Numbered from the stretch's first letter, positions 8,214-18,070 are shown. The stretch: 64,000 bases of DNA from Streptomyces sp. TRM68416 (GCF_014596915.1 NZ_JACVWU010000023.1:1-64000); one strand, 5' to 3'. Numbers and translations are program-made. Notes: generated by a model from the letters alone, not told the origin.

Positions 8214-8483
8214 ATGACGCAGCCGCTGCCCATAGAGTCCATCCGCGACGTGCGCGCGCATTTGGCGGAGGTCGTGGAGCGCGCCGACCGCGACGACGTA
8301 CCCACCGTGATCACGCGCCGCGGCAAGGAAGTCGCCGCCATCGTCTCCATCGAGGTACTGCGCAAATACCAGGAGTGGGAAGAGCGCGAGATCAACCGGA
8401 TCATCGACGAGCGCATGGCCAACCCTGCACCCGGCATCCCGATCGAGGACATCATGAGGGAGACGCTGGCGCGCAGTGAGTGA
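8214..8483 (+). CDS. Phd/YefM-family antitoxin
   Basis: Small DNA-binding antitoxin of a type II module; it neutralises the co-encoded RNase and represses the operon. The 89-residue protein has the Phd/YefM N-terminus (SIRDVRAHLAEVVERADRDD) followed by PTVITRRGKEVAAIVS, which is highly typical. The acidic C-terminal half would bind the toxin. Start ATG 8214 lies just after the palindromic operator. Its last 8 bases overlap the toxin gene, implying coupled translation. Confidence 0.93.
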   Translation: MTQPLPIESIRDVRAHLAEVVERADRDDVPTVITRRGKEVAAIVSIEVLRKYQEWEEREINRIIDERMANPAPGIPIEDIMRETLARSE

Positions 8484-8739
8484 GTACCGAACCGTCTTCC
8501 GCCCCGAGGCGCAGGCCGAGCTTCGGAAGATCCCGCGCGAGATGGCGCTGCGCATCCTGGCCAAGCTGACCGAGCTGGAAAGCGATCCGCTCGGCTTCAA
8601 CACCACCGCGCTCGTGTCCCAGCCAGACCGCCGACGGCTACGGGTTGGCGACTACCGCGTCGTCTACACGATCGACAACGGGAAACTGGTGGTCTGGGTC
8701 GTTCACGTGGGACACCGGTCCACCGTTTACGACACCTGA
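8476..8739 (+). CDS. RelE/ParE-superfamily toxin
   Basis: Probable ribosome-dependent mRNA interferase of the RelE group. The 87 residues show the compact fold pattern YRTVFRPEAQAELRKIP, then R-R-R-L-R-V-G-D-Y-R-V-V-Y and VVHVGHRSTVYD, whose basic and His/Tyr residues match RelE-type active-site positions. GTG 8476 lies inside the antitoxin gene (8-bp overlap). It forms a complete pair with the upstream antitoxin and appears intact. Confidence 0.92.
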   Translation: MSEYRTVFRPEAQAELRKIPREMALRILAKLTELESDPLGFNTTALVSQPDRRRLRVGDYRVVYTIDNGKLVVWVVHVGHRSTVYDT

Positions 8740-8764
8740 CCACCGCTGACCACACGTCAGAATA

Positions 8765-8787
8765 TCCAGCACCCATCCAGCACGGTG
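8765..8787. repeat. 23-bp direct repeat, right copy
   Basis: Matches 8070-8092 at 21 of 23 positions. It lies 25 bp after the toxin stop codon, so the pair of repeats encloses only the toxin-antitoxin module and its promoter. Confidence 0.8.
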
Positions 8788-8792
8788 ACGAC

Positions 8793-8826
8793 GAAGGGGT
8801 CGGACTCGACAGAGACCGACCCCTTC
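8793..8826. terminator. Hairpin terminator between convergent toxin and ychF genes
   Basis: GAAGGGGTCGG (8793-8803) pairs perfectly with CCGACCCCTTC (8816-8826) across a 12-nt loop. It can serve both converging transcripts. Confidence 0.75.
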
Positions 8827-8872
8827 TGACGTGCATGTTTGACTCAGTGCCTAACATGCCGTAAGCGCACGG

Positions 8873-9961
<1,089 letters not shown>

Positions 9962-10128
9962 GTTGCGACTTCCCGTACGTGAGAGGAGAGAACTGGAGGC
10001 TGGGCCGGTCCACCAGTCTACGGCGTGCCCCGGCACCGGCCCGGCGACCTCTCGAACGCATGGTCAAGCTCGGACCGTCGGCGTGTCTGATGGGCGATTC
10101 GACACATAAACAGACCTAAGTTGGTCCA

Positions 10129-10728
10129 GTGGAGCAACACAGGACACGCCCCGCGCAGGACGGGCAGCAGGGGCAGCGCGGAACGCGACGCGGTAGCGCG
10201 CCCCTGCCGCCGCAGGCCAGGGGCGGTACACGCGATGCGCAGGCACGCGGCACGCAGGCACGCGGCGCGGGGCCCCGCCGTCCCCCCGCCGCCGTACGCC
10301 GCCCCCCGCCCCCCGTCGTCCGTGCCGTACGGCGGCTGCCGAACCCCCGGCTCACCGGGCTCGGCGTCGGGCTGTTCTGCACGGCGCTGATGCTCGCGCT
10401 GGGCGGGCTGGACGCCCTGCTGTTCGGGGCCTCGCCGACGGTCTACGGCGTGCTGTTCCTGCCGGTGTGCGTGCTGACCGCGGCCTGGGTGCGCAAGGCG
10501 GACCTGGTGACCGCGGTCATCGTCGTGCCGATCGCCTTCGTCCTCGGGCTGGTGCTCGTCGCCGACAGCGGCGACGGGACCGGCGACCGGCTGATGGGCC
10601 TCTTCACCGCCCTGGCGACCGAGGCCGGGTGGCTGTACGGCGGGACACTCCTCGCCGGGGTGATCGTGACCGTACGGAAGGTGCGCCTGATGCGGCGCAG
10701 GGTGGCGCGGAACCGTCCCCCGGCGTGA
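10129..10728 (+). CDS. DUF6542-type membrane protein
   Basis: Unknown function. Residues 1-75 are a disordered Arg/Pro/Gln-rich tail. The rest forms about four membrane helices (LTGLGVGLFCTALMLALGG; VYGVLFLPVCVLTAAWV; AVIVVPIAFVLGLVLVA; LYGGTLLAGVIVTVR). In Streptomyces this family lies between ychF and ppgK, as here. Start GTG 10129 has no ribosome site and follows a CTAAGTT box, so the message may be leaderless. Confidence 0.8.
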   Translation: MEQHRTRPAQDGQQGQRGTRRGSAPLPPQARGGTRDAQARGTQARGAGPRRPPAAVRRPPPPVVRAVRRLPNPRLTGLGVGLFCTALMLALGGLDALLFGASPTVYGVLFLPVCVLTAAWVRKADLVTAVIVVPIAFVLGLVLVADSGDGTGDRLMGLFTALATEAGWLYGGTLLAGVIVTVRKVRLMRRRVARNRPPA

Positions 10729-10756
10729 CCCAGCCCTGACCTGACCTAGGCCTGAC

Positions 10757-11500
10757 CTAGCCCTTCGCCGCCCGCATCGCCGCCCCGACGATCCCCGCGT
10801 TGTTCTGGAGCTGCGCCGGGACGATCTCCGCCTTGATGCCCTCGATGTGGGGCAGGAACTTGTGGGCCTTGCGGCTGACGCCGCCGCCGATGACGAACAG
10901 CTCCGGCGAGAACAGCATCTCGACATGGGCGAGGTACTTCTGGACCCGGCGGGCCCAGTGCTCCCAGGTCAGGTCCTCGTCCTCCCTGGCCTTGCTGGAG
11001 GCCCGCTTCTCCGCGTCGTGGCCGTGCAGCTCCAGGTGGCCCAGCTCGGTGTTGGGCACCAGGACGCCGTCGACGAACAGGGCGCTGCCGATGCCCGTGC
11101 CGAAGGTCAGCAGGATGACGGTGCCCTTGCGGTCCCGGCCCGCGCCGAACTCCATCTCGGCCACGCCCGCCGCGTCCGCGTCGTTGACCACCGTCACCGG
11201 CAGTCCGCCCAGCCGCTCGCCGAACAACGCGCGCGCGTCGGTGTCGATCCAGCTCTTGTCGACATTGGCCGCCGTACGGATCGTCGCGCCGCCGGTGACC
11301 ACGCCGGGGAAGGTCAGCCCGACCGGGCCCGTCCAGCCGAAGTGGTCCACGACCTGCCGCACGCCGTCCGCCACCGCGTCCGGCGTCGCCGGCTGCGGGG
11401 TGAGCACCTTCAGGCGCTCCTGCGCGAGGTCGCCCCTGTCCAGGTCCACAGGGGCGCCCTTGATCCCGGAACCGCCGATGTCCACGCCGAAGATCTGCAT
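10757..11500 (-). CDS. ppgK: Polyphosphate glucokinase (ROK family)
   Basis: Phosphorylates glucose to glucose-6-phosphate using polyphosphate and usually also ATP. The 247-residue protein begins with the ATP-binding motif IFGVDIGGSGIKG, then TFPGVV, catalytic VNDADAAGVAEMEFG and LTFGTGIGSALFVDG. The region after ELGHLELHG lacks the CxCGxxGC zinc motif of ordinary ROK kinases, as is normal for PpgK. Start ATG 11500. It is followed leftward by the DUF6542 gene's 3' end and preceded by ispH. Confidence 0.95.
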   Translation of the reverse strand: MQIFGVDIGGSGIKGAPVDLDRGDLAQERLKVLTPQPATPDAVADGVRQVVDHFGWTGPVGLTFPGVVTGGATIRTAANVDKSWIDTDARALFGERLGGLPVTVVNDADAAGVAEMEFGAGRDRKGTVILLTFGTGIGSALFVDGVLVPNTELGHLELHGHDAEKRASSKAREDEDLTWEHWARRVQKYLAHVEMLFSPELFVIGGGVSRKAHKFLPHIEGIKAEIVPAQLQNNAGIVGAAMRAAKG

Positions 11501-11553
11501 GGCTCTACGCTACGACGGACGACTGACAGTCACTCCCCCGAGGTGCCCTTCCG

Positions 11554-12555
11554 TCATTCCTCCGAGGTGCCCTTGCGCTCCGCGACCAGGGCCGCGGCCT
11601 CCTCGCGCAGATCGCGGCGCAGCTCCTTGGGCAGCGAGAAGGTGATGGACTCCTCGGCCGCCTTGACCAGCTCCACGTCGCCGTAGCCGCGCTGGGCGAG
11701 CCACTCCAGGACCTCCTCGACGAGCACCTCCGGCACCGAGGCGCCCGAAGTGACGCCCACCGTGGTGACGCCCTCCAGCCAGGCCTCGTCGATCTCGCTC
11801 GCGAAGTCCACGAGGTAGGCCTCGCGGGAGCCGGCGAGCTTGGCGACCTCGACGAGCCGCTTGGAGTTGGAGGAGTTGCGCGAGCCGACGACGATGACCA
11901 GCTCGGCCTCGGCGCCCATCTGCTTCACGGCGAGCTGACGGTTCTGCGTGGCGTAGCAGATGTCGTCGCTCGGCGGGGAGACGAGCTGCGGGAACTTCTC
12001 CTTGAGGGCGTCGACGGTCTCCATCGTCTCGTCCACGCTCAGCGTGGTCTGGGACAGCCACACGATCTTGGACGGGTCGCGGACCTCGACCTTCGCGACG
12101 TCCTCGGGTCCGTCGACGAGCTGGATGTGCTCGGGGGCCTCGCCGGAGGTGCCGATGACCTCCTCGTGGCCCTCGTGCCCGATGAGGAGGATGTCGTAGT
12201 CCTCCTTGGCGAAGCGGACGGCTTCCTTGTGGACCTTGGTGACGAGCGGGCAGGTGGCGTCGATGGTGGCGAGCTTCCCGCGCGCGGCCTCTTCGTGGAC
12301 GACGGGGGCGACGCCGTGCGCCGAGAACATGACGATGTTGCCGGGCGGGACCTCCTCCGTCTGCTCGACGAAGATGGCGCCCTTCTTCTCCAGGGTCTGC
12401 ACGACGTACTTGTTGTGCACGATCTCGTGGCGGACGTAGACGGGAGCCCCGTACTGCTCCAGGGCTTTCTCGACGGCGATCACGGCGCGGTCCACACCCG
12501 CGCAGTAGCCACGGGGGGCGGCGAGCAGGACACGGCGGCCAGGCGAAGCAGTCAT
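11554..12555 (-). CDS. ispH: 4-hydroxy-3-methylbut-2-enyl diphosphate reductase
   Basis: Last enzyme of the MEP isoprenoid pathway; an iron-sulfur protein that makes IPP and DMAPP. The 333-residue protein keeps the three cluster cysteines in APRGYCAGVDRAV, DATCPLVTKVH and DDICYATQNRQ, the His motifs HEIVHNKYVV and FSAHGVAP, and the substrate loop VGSRNSSNSKRLVEVA. I prefer ATG 12555 (M-T-A-S-P-G), preceded by GGGG; ATG 12564 is also possible. It is transcribed toward ppgK and diverges from a permease gene. Confidence 0.97.
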   Translation of the reverse strand: MTASPGRRVLLAAPRGYCAGVDRAVIAVEKALEQYGAPVYVRHEIVHNKYVVQTLEKKGAIFVEQTEEVPPGNIVMFSAHGVAPVVHEEAARGKLATIDATCPLVTKVHKEAVRFAKEDYDILLIGHEGHEEVIGTSGEAPEHIQLVDGPEDVAKVEVRDPSKIVWLSQTTLSVDETMETVDALKEKFPQLVSPPSDDICYATQNRQLAVKQMGAEAELVIVVGSRNSSNSKRLVEVAKLAGSREAYLVDFASEIDEAWLEGVTTVGVTSGASVPEVLVEEVLEWLAQRGYGDVELVKAAEESITFSLPKELRRDLREEAAALVAERKGTSEE

Positions 12556-12627
12556 GCACCCCATCGTAAGGCCGCGTTCGGCGGGTCAAAGATCGCGGCG
12601 TCGATGACGGTTCTGGACACTGGCGGC

Positions 12628-14043
12628 ATGTCCGACATCGATACGGCGGCGACTACGACCGACGCGGCGGACCACCGCCTGCGGCGCAGCCTCGGCTTTC
12701 GCGACCTGGTGGTCTACGGGCTGCTGTTCATCGCGCCCATGGCGCCGGTCGGCGTGTTCGGCACGCTGGACGCCAGGTCCCACGGGGCGGTCGCGCTCGT
12801 CTATCTCGTCGCCACGGTCGCGATGGCGTTCACCGCGTTCAGCTACGCGCAGATGGTGCGGGTCGTCCCCCAGGCGGGCTCGGTGTTCGCCTACGCGCGC
12901 GCGGGGCTGGGCCCGAGGGCCGGTTTCATCGCGGGCTGGATGGCGATGCTGGACTATCTGCTGATCCCCGCGGTGGCGTACCTGTTCTCCGGGATCGCGA
13001 TGGAGGCGCTCGTTCCCGAGGTCTCGCGCTGGGTGTGGACGGCGCTCGCGGTCGTCGTCACGACGCTGCTGAACCTGTGGGGCGTGCGGACGGCGGCCCG
13101 GGTGGGCTTCCTGGTGCTCGCCATGGAAATCGTGGTGCTGCTGGTGTTCGTCGTCTCGGCGGTGGTGGTGCTCGCCCGGGACGGGGCCGAGCGCGGCTGG
13201 CTGTCCCCGCTGTCCGGGGACGGCACGCAGGGGGCGTTCGCGATGTCGGCGGTACTGGGCGCGGTGTCGATCGCGGTGCTGTCGTACCTGGGCTTCGACG
13301 CGATCGCCTCCTTCGCGGAGGAGGTCGATCAAGGGGGGCGCGAAGCTCGCTGGAAGGGTGGTGGTGGGAGACGGGCGGGCGGCTCGGCGAAGGTCGCGCG
13401 CGCGGTGCTGTTCTGCCTGGCCCTCGCGGGCGTCCTCTTCGTCGTGCAGACGTATCTGGTGGCGCTGCTTCAGCCGACCTCCTCGGCGGAACTGGCCGCG
13501 GAGCCCGGCCGTCAGGGCTCCGCCTTCTACGACGCCGTGGACGCCTCCGTCGGAACGTGGCTGCACGACCTGGTGGCCGTGAGCAAGGCGATCGGCGCGG
13601 CCTTCGCGGCGCTGGCCGGACAGGCGGCGGCCGGACGCCTGCTCTTCGCCATGGGCCGCGACCGGCGCCTCCCGCGCGCGCTGTCGAGGACGGACGCCGG
13701 GGTGCCCAGGGTCGCGCTGCTCTGCGCGGCCTCGGTCACGCTGGTCGCGGCGGTGTGGGCGGCCCGGCGCGACGACGGCATGGACCACCTGGTGTCGGTG
13801 GTCGACATCGGCGCGCTGACCGCGTTCACCCTGCTCCACGCCAGTGTGATCGGCTGGTTCGCGGTACGTCGCCGCGGCGGCCCGGTGATCTGGTGGCGGC
13901 ACGTCCTGATCCCGGCCGCCGGGGCCGCCATCACCCTCGCCGTGATCGTGGAGGCGTCCGGCACGGCCCAGGTGGTGGGCGCGATCTGGCTGGCGGCGGG
14001 GTTGGGGGTACTGGTGGCGCAACGGGGGCGGAACTCGACGTAG
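12628..14043 (+). CDS. APC-family amino acid/polyamine permease
   Basis: Secondary transporter of the amino acid-polyamine-organocation superfamily. The roughly 471-residue protein opens with LGFRDLVVYGLLFIAPMAPVGVFG, which matches the unwound TM1 of the family, then about 12 helices, including SVFAYARAGLGPRAGFIAGW and LSYLGFDAIASFAEEV. A Gly/Arg-rich loop near residues 237-255 is unusual. The substrate is not predictable. Start ATG 12628 (M-S-D-I-D-T); ATG 12604 is an alternative. Confidence 0.9.
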   Translation: MSDIDTAATTTDAADHRLRRSLGFRDLVVYGLLFIAPMAPVGVFGTLDARSHGAVALVYLVATVAMAFTAFSYAQMVRVVPQAGSVFAYARAGLGPRAGFIAGWMAMLDYLLIPAVAYLFSGIAMEALVPEVSRWVWTALAVVVTTLLNLWGVRTAARVGFLVLAMEIVVLLVFVVSAVVVLARDGAERGWLSPLSGDGTQGAFAMSAVLGAVSIAVLSYLGFDAIASFAEEVDQGGREARWKGGGGRRAGGSAKVARAVLFCLALAGVLFVVQTYLVALLQPTSSAELAAEPGRQGSAFYDAVDASVGTWLHDLVAVSKAIGAAFAALAGQAAAGRLLFAMGRDRRLPRALSRTDAGVPRVALLCAASVTLVAAVWAARRDDGMDHLVSVVDIGALTAFTLLHASVIGWFAVRRRGGPVIWWRHVLIPAAGAAITLAVIVEASGTAQVVGAIWLAAGLGVLVAQRGRNST

Positions 14044-14108
14044 GGCCCCGCCCGAGCAGGCCCGCACTGGCCCAGGCCCCTTCCGGCCGCAAGAACCGCT
14101 GACCGAGC

Positions 14109-14140
14109 GGGGTGGGACTCGCCGCGACGAGTCCCACCCC
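14109..14140. terminator. Bidirectional hairpin terminator
   Basis: A 13-bp perfect inverted repeat (14109-14121 with 14128-14140) and 6-nt loop lie between the converging permease and anchored-protein genes. Confidence 0.8.
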
Positions 14141-14144
14141 CACG

Positions 14145-15779
14145 TCACCCCTCGTGCCGACCGCGACGGCGAGCCGTCCACAGCAGTACGGCGGCGCCCA
14201 CACCGGTGAGTGCGGCGGCCGCGCCCGCGAGGGTGCCTACGGGGACGTCCGCGCCGGTGTCGGCCAGCGCCGGGTCACTGTGACTGGGCGACGGGCGCGG
14301 GCCGGTGGACCCGGAGGGGCCCGGCTCCGGCCCCGCGCTCGACCCGGTCGGGCCGGGCGTCGGCTCACCGGTGGACTCACTCGGACCGGGCGTGGGCTCT
14401 CCGGTCGACTCACTCGGACCGGGCGACGGCACGCCGGTGGACTCACTCGGGCCGGGCGACGGCACGCCGGTGGACTCACTCGGGCCGGGCGACGGCTCCC
14501 CGGTGGACTCACTCGGACCGGGCGTCGGCTCCCCGGTGGACTCACTCGGACCGGGCGTCGGCTCCCCGGTCGACTCACTCGGACCCGGCGTCGGCTCCCC
14601 CGTCGACTCACTAGGCCCCGGCGACGGCGTCGTCTCGTCCTCGCATTCGATGGTCGCCGCGAAGGGGAAGTAGTGGATCTCGCCGGCGTTCACGGCCGCC
14701 GCGCGCGTGGGGCCGTCCGAGAGGGGGCCCGCCGTCAGGGACTTCACGATGATGTCGCCCTCGATGTTGGAGGGGCTGAGGTCCGTGAGGTGGGCGCGAG
14801 GGGCGTAGATCGTGCCCTCAAGGGTGTCGCCGGAGGCGATGGTGATGTCCGTGGCGTCGGGGAAGTCCCAGAGGATGTAGGGCGCGTCGGTGCCGGAGAC
14901 GCCGGCCAGGTTGGGCGTCGTCCAGGTGAACTCGCCGCCCGTACCCGTGGTGTCGACGACGATCACCAGCGGGGTGTCCGCGGACGGATGGTTCAGGAAC
15001 GTGATCTCGGCGATGTTGTTGAGCTGCTCGCCGGTCAGGCGCAGCACGTTTGTTCGCCCTTCGGTCAGCGAGATCTTGACGCCGCTGCCCGCCGCGATGT
15101 CCGTCTGGTCGGCCAGGGGGTTGCCGTTCCCGTCCAGCAGGGTCACGTTGTTCGCGCAGCCGGCCATCCGGTCGGCCCGGTCACGGTACGTCGAGAACAG
15201 CGACGTGAAGTCCATGAGACCGGACTGGGCGACGGAGGACGCCGGCTGCTGTGTCGTCAGCTCGACGCGCGGGGTCGAGTCGTAGCCGGCGCCGGAGGCC
15301 GTGACGCGGGTGTTGACGGAGGCGCCGTTGGCGTCGGTGGTCAGCGCCTGGCTGCCGGTCATGTCGCCGATCTTCACGTACCCGTTGCCGAGCACCTTCA
15401 GGACGCCGACGGAGCTGCTGCGCGCGTAGTCGACGCCGCCGCCGACCAGCAGGGCGGTCGGGGTGGAGTCGCCGGGGGCGACGAAGGTGCCGGCGGTGTG
15501 CAGGGAGACGTTGTAGCCGTCGCCGTAGGACAGGTTCCCGCCGACCGCCACCGGTCCCTCGGACTCGGTGCTGCCGAGCAGGGCGTCGCCCTCGGTGACG
15601 ACGCCGAAGCCGTTGCTGCCGTCCACCGGGTTGCCGACGCCGATCGTGTCGCGGGCCGGCGCGACGGCCAGGGCGGCGCTGCCGAGGGCGGCGGAGCAGG
15701 CGGTTCCGGCGGTGACCAGGAGGGCGACCGCCAGACGCCGACGCCCGCCCGCTTTAGTCGTGAATACGTAATTTGACAT
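14145..15779 (-). CDS. Choice-of-anchor A family secreted protein with LAxTG sortase signal
   Basis: Cell-surface protein of 544 residues. An N-terminal export signal (residues 13-40) is followed by a choice-of-anchor A domain (about 45-375: DTIGVGNPVDGSNGFGVVTE, GPVAVGGNLSYGDGYNV, SGDTLEGTIYAPRAHL). A Ser/Thr/Pro/Glu linker then has eight 11-residue GPSESTG-type repeats, and LADTG, a hydrophobic helix and WTARRRGRHEG end the protein. LADTG fits the LAxTG motif of actinobacterial class E sortases, so covalent wall attachment is likely. ATG 15779 has no ribosome site. Ligand or partner unknown; no sortase gene is in the window. Confidence 0.9.
   Translation of the reverse strand: MSNYVFTTKAGGRRRLAVALLVTAGTACSAALGSAALAVAPARDTIGVGNPVDGSNGFGVVTEGDALLGSTESEGPVAVGGNLSYGDGYNVSLHTAGTFVAPGDSTPTALLVGGGVDYARSSSVGVLKVLGNGYVKIGDMTGSQALTTDANGASVNTRVTASGAGYDSTPRVELTTQQPASSVAQSGLMDFTSLFSTYRDRADRMAGCANNVTLLDGNGNPLADQTDIAAGSGVKISLTEGRTNVLRLTGEQLNNIAEITFLNHPSADTPLVIVVDTTGTGGEFTWTTPNLAGVSGTDAPYILWDFPDATDITIASGDTLEGTIYAPRAHLTDLSPSNIEGDIIVKSLTAGPLSDGPTRAAAVNAGEIHYFPFAATIECEDETTPSPGPSESTGEPTPGPSESTGEPTPGPSESTGEPTPGPSESTGEPSPGPSESTGVPSPGPSESTGVPSPGPSESTGEPTPGPSESTGEPTPGPTGSSAGPEPGPSGSTGPRPSPSHSDPALADTGADVPVGTLAGAAAALTGVGAAVLLWTARRRGRHEG
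14361..14626. repeat. 33-bp tandem repeats encoding the Pro/Ser/Thr wall-spanning linker
   Basis: Eight copies of a 33-bp unit encode GPSESTG(E/V)P(T/S)P. Synonymous and Glu/Val, Thr/Ser changes distinguish copies, so the array is not freshly expanded. Such arrays often vary in length between strains. Confidence 0.9.
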
Positions 15780-15883
15780 GAGATGAAGCTAAGAACGTAA
15801 CTCCCCGCCGGAGCGTCACCACGCCGAACCGTGCGCCGCACGGGGACGGTTCGATGTCGGTGGCGGCGGCTACGCTCACCGAC

Positions 15884-17092
15884 ATGGCACTCAACACGTC
15901 CGCGGAATCCCCGCTGCCCGTAGGGGAGGTGTCGCGGCTCATCGGAGGCTGGATCGACCGGCTCGGCGCGGTGTGGGTCGAGGGGCAGATCACCCAGCTG
16001 TCGCGGCGGCCGGGCGCCGGCGTGGTGTTCCTGACGCTGCGGGACCCCTCGTACGACGTCTCCGTGAGCGTCACCTGCTACCGGCAGGTGTTCGACGCCG
16101 TCGCGGACGTCGTGAGCGAGGGCGCGCGCGTGGTCGTCCTGGCGAAGCCGGAGTGGTACGCCCCGCGCGGGCAGTTGTCGCTGCGGGCCGCGGAGATACG
16201 GCCGGTGGGCGTCGGCGAGCTGCTGGCGCGCCTGGAGCAGTTGAAGAAGGCCCTGGCGGGCGAGGGCCTGTTCGCGCCGGAGCGGAAGAAGCCGCTGCCC
16301 TTCCTGCCGCACCTCGTCGGGCTCGTGTGCGGGCGCGCCTCGGCCGCCGAGCGGGACGTCCTGGAGAACGCCCGGCACCGCTGGCCGGCCGTCCGCTTCG
16401 AGGTGCGCAACGTCGCGGTGCAGGGCGTGCACGCCGTACCGCAGGTCGTGCAGGCCGTGAAGGAGCTCGACGCGCTGGACGAGGTGGACGTGATCGTGGT
16501 CGCGCGCGGCGGCGGCAGCGTGGAGGACCTGCTGCCGTTCTCCGACGAACAGCTCGTCCGCGCGGTCGCCGCCTGCCGGACCCCCGTGGTCTCCGCGATC
16601 GGCCACGAACCCGACACTCCCCTCCTCGACTACGTCGCCGACCTGCGCGCCTCCACCCCCACCGACGCGGCCAAGAAGGTCGTACCGGACGTGGGCGAGG
16701 AGTACGAGCGCGTACGGCTGCTGCGCGACCGGGCCCGGCGGTGCGTGGAGGCCTACGTCGACCGGGAGGAGCGCGGGCTGGCCCAGGCGCTGGCCCGGCC
16801 GTCGATGGAGGATCCGCACCGGATGATCGACGAGCGCGCCGACCACGTGGCCTCGCTGCTCGACCGGAGCCGCCGCTGCCTCGGCCATCTGCTGGACCGC
16901 GCCGACTCGGAACTGACGCACACGCACGCGCGCGTGGTGGCGCTCTCTCCGGCGGCGACCCTGAAGCGGGGGTATGCCGTGCTGCAGAAGGCCGACGGCC
17001 ATGTCGTCCGGGACCCCGGGGAGGTCACCGGCGACGAGGTGCTGCGGGCGCGGGTCTCCGAGGGCGAGTTCAGTGTCCGAGTCGATGCTTAG
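15884..17092 (+). CDS. xseA: Exodeoxyribonuclease VII large subunit
   Basis: Catalytic subunit of the single-strand-specific exonuclease VII. The 402-residue protein has the N-terminal OB domain (VWVEGQITQLSRRPGAGVVFLTLRD), the nuclease core (KKPLPFLPHLVGLVCGRASAAERDV, VDVIVVARGGGSVEDLLPFSDE) and helical C-terminus. Start ATG 15884 follows TACGCT by 7 nt, which suggests a leaderless message. xseB follows 9 bp downstream. Confidence 0.96.
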   Translation: MALNTSAESPLPVGEVSRLIGGWIDRLGAVWVEGQITQLSRRPGAGVVFLTLRDPSYDVSVSVTCYRQVFDAVADVVSEGARVVVLAKPEWYAPRGQLSLRAAEIRPVGVGELLARLEQLKKALAGEGLFAPERKKPLPFLPHLVGLVCGRASAAERDVLENARHRWPAVRFEVRNVAVQGVHAVPQVVQAVKELDALDEVDVIVVARGGGSVEDLLPFSDEQLVRAVAACRTPVVSAIGHEPDTPLLDYVADLRASTPTDAAKKVVPDVGEEYERVRLLRDRARRCVEAYVDREERGLAQALARPSMEDPHRMIDERADHVASLLDRSRRCLGHLLDRADSELTHTHARVVALSPAATLKRGYAVLQKADGHVVRDPGEVTGDEVLRARVSEGEFSVRVDA

Positions 17093-17101
17093 GGTGGGTG
17101 C

Positions 17102-17338
17102 ATGACCAGCAAGGTGGATGAGGCGCTCGGGTACGAGCAGGCGCGGGACGAGCTGATCGAGGTCGTACGGCGGCTGGAGGCCGGCGGCACGACGCTGGAG
17201 GAGTCCCTGGCGCTGTGGGAGCGCGGGGAGGAGCTCGCCAAGGTGTGCCGGCGCCGGCTGGACGGGGCGCGGGCGCGGCTGGACGCGGCGCTGGCCGAGG
17301 AGGAGGCGGCGGAGGGAGAGGCCGGGGACGAGGAGTAG
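17102..17338 (+). CDS. xseB: Exodeoxyribonuclease VII small subunit
   Basis: The 78-residue helical protein has the family core LGYEQARDELIEVVRRLEAGGTTLEESLALWERGEELAKVC. It binds XseA to form the holoenzyme. ATG 17102 is preceded by AGGGTGGGTGC, and the gene directly follows xseA, so the two are co-transcribed. The last 20 residues are an acidic tail. Confidence 0.96.
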   Translation: MTSKVDEALGYEQARDELIEVVRRLEAGGTTLEESLALWERGEELAKVCRRRLDGARARLDAALAEEEAAEGEAGDEE

Positions 17339-17383
17339 CCCGGCCGCGTGCCGCTGTGAAGCGGATCACTGCGCCCCGACTTT

Positions 17384-17397
17384 CATTGAACATTGAA
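17384..17397 (+). promoter_or_regulatory. Tandem CATTGAA heptamers upstream of the nitroreductase gene
   Basis: Two abutting CATTGAA units in a short AT-rich patch 74 bp upstream of the nitroreductase start, in otherwise GC-rich DNA. This is a candidate operator or promoter; no consensus is recognised. Confidence 0.4.
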
Positions 17398-17470
17398 CTT
17401 TATCGGTTATGGTTGACGTGTCAGCCGATCCGGCACCCGGACCCGACGCACACCCCGAGAAGGTTCACGC

Positions 17471-18061
17471 ATGTCTCTCGTTCTTGACCCCGCCGCCCAG
17501 GACCTGCTGTTCCGCGAGGCCCGCACCGCGAACACCTTCACCGACGAGCCGGTGACCGACGAGCAGGTGCAGGCGATCTACGACCTGGTCAAGTACGGCC
17601 CGACCGCCTTCAACCAGACCCCGCTGCGCATCACCCTGGTCCGCTCCGCCGAGGCCCGCGAGCGTCTGGTGAAGCACATGGCCGAGGGCAACCAGGCCAA
17701 GACCGCCACCGCCCCGCTGGTCGCGATCCTCTCCGCGGACAACGAGTTCCACGAGGAGCTGCCGACGCTCTTCCCGCACTTCCCGCAGGCCAAGGACGTC
17801 TTCTTCGCCGAGCGCGCGGCCCGCGAGGGTGCCGCCGGCATGAACGCCGCCCTGCAGGCCGCCTACTTCATCATCGGCGTCCGCGCCGCGGGCCTCGCCG
17901 CCGGCCCGATGACCGGTCTGGACTTCGAGGGCGTCCGCAAGGAGTTCCTGGACGACGACCACACCCCGCTGATGGTCGTCAACATCGGCAAGCCGGGCGA
18001 GGACGCCTGGTTCCCGCGCTCCCCGCGCCTGGCGTACGACGAGGTCGTCACCACGGTCTGA
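17471..18061 (+). CDS. Malonic semialdehyde reductase-type nitroreductase (RutE/HadB-like)
   Basis: FMN-dependent NAD(P)H oxidoreductase of the nitroreductase superfamily. The 196 residues align with the RutE subgroup: EARTANTFTDEPVTDEQVQ, YDLVKYGPTAFNQTPLR, GMNAALQAAYFIIGVRAAGL and GPMTGLDF. The subgroup is annotated from E. coli RutE, but no rut pathway genes are nearby, so the physiological substrate is open. ATG 17471 has AGAAGG upstream. A strong terminator follows at once, so it is monocistronic. Confidence 0.88.
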   Translation: MSLVLDPAAQDLLFREARTANTFTDEPVTDEQVQAIYDLVKYGPTAFNQTPLRITLVRSAEARERLVKHMAEGNQAKTATAPLVAILSADNEFHEELPTLFPHFPQAKDVFFAERAAREGAAGMNAALQAAYFIIGVRAAGLAAGPMTGLDFEGVRKEFLDDDHTPLMVVNIGKPGEDAWFPRSPRLAYDEVVTTV

Positions 18062-18070
18062 GCCACATAT

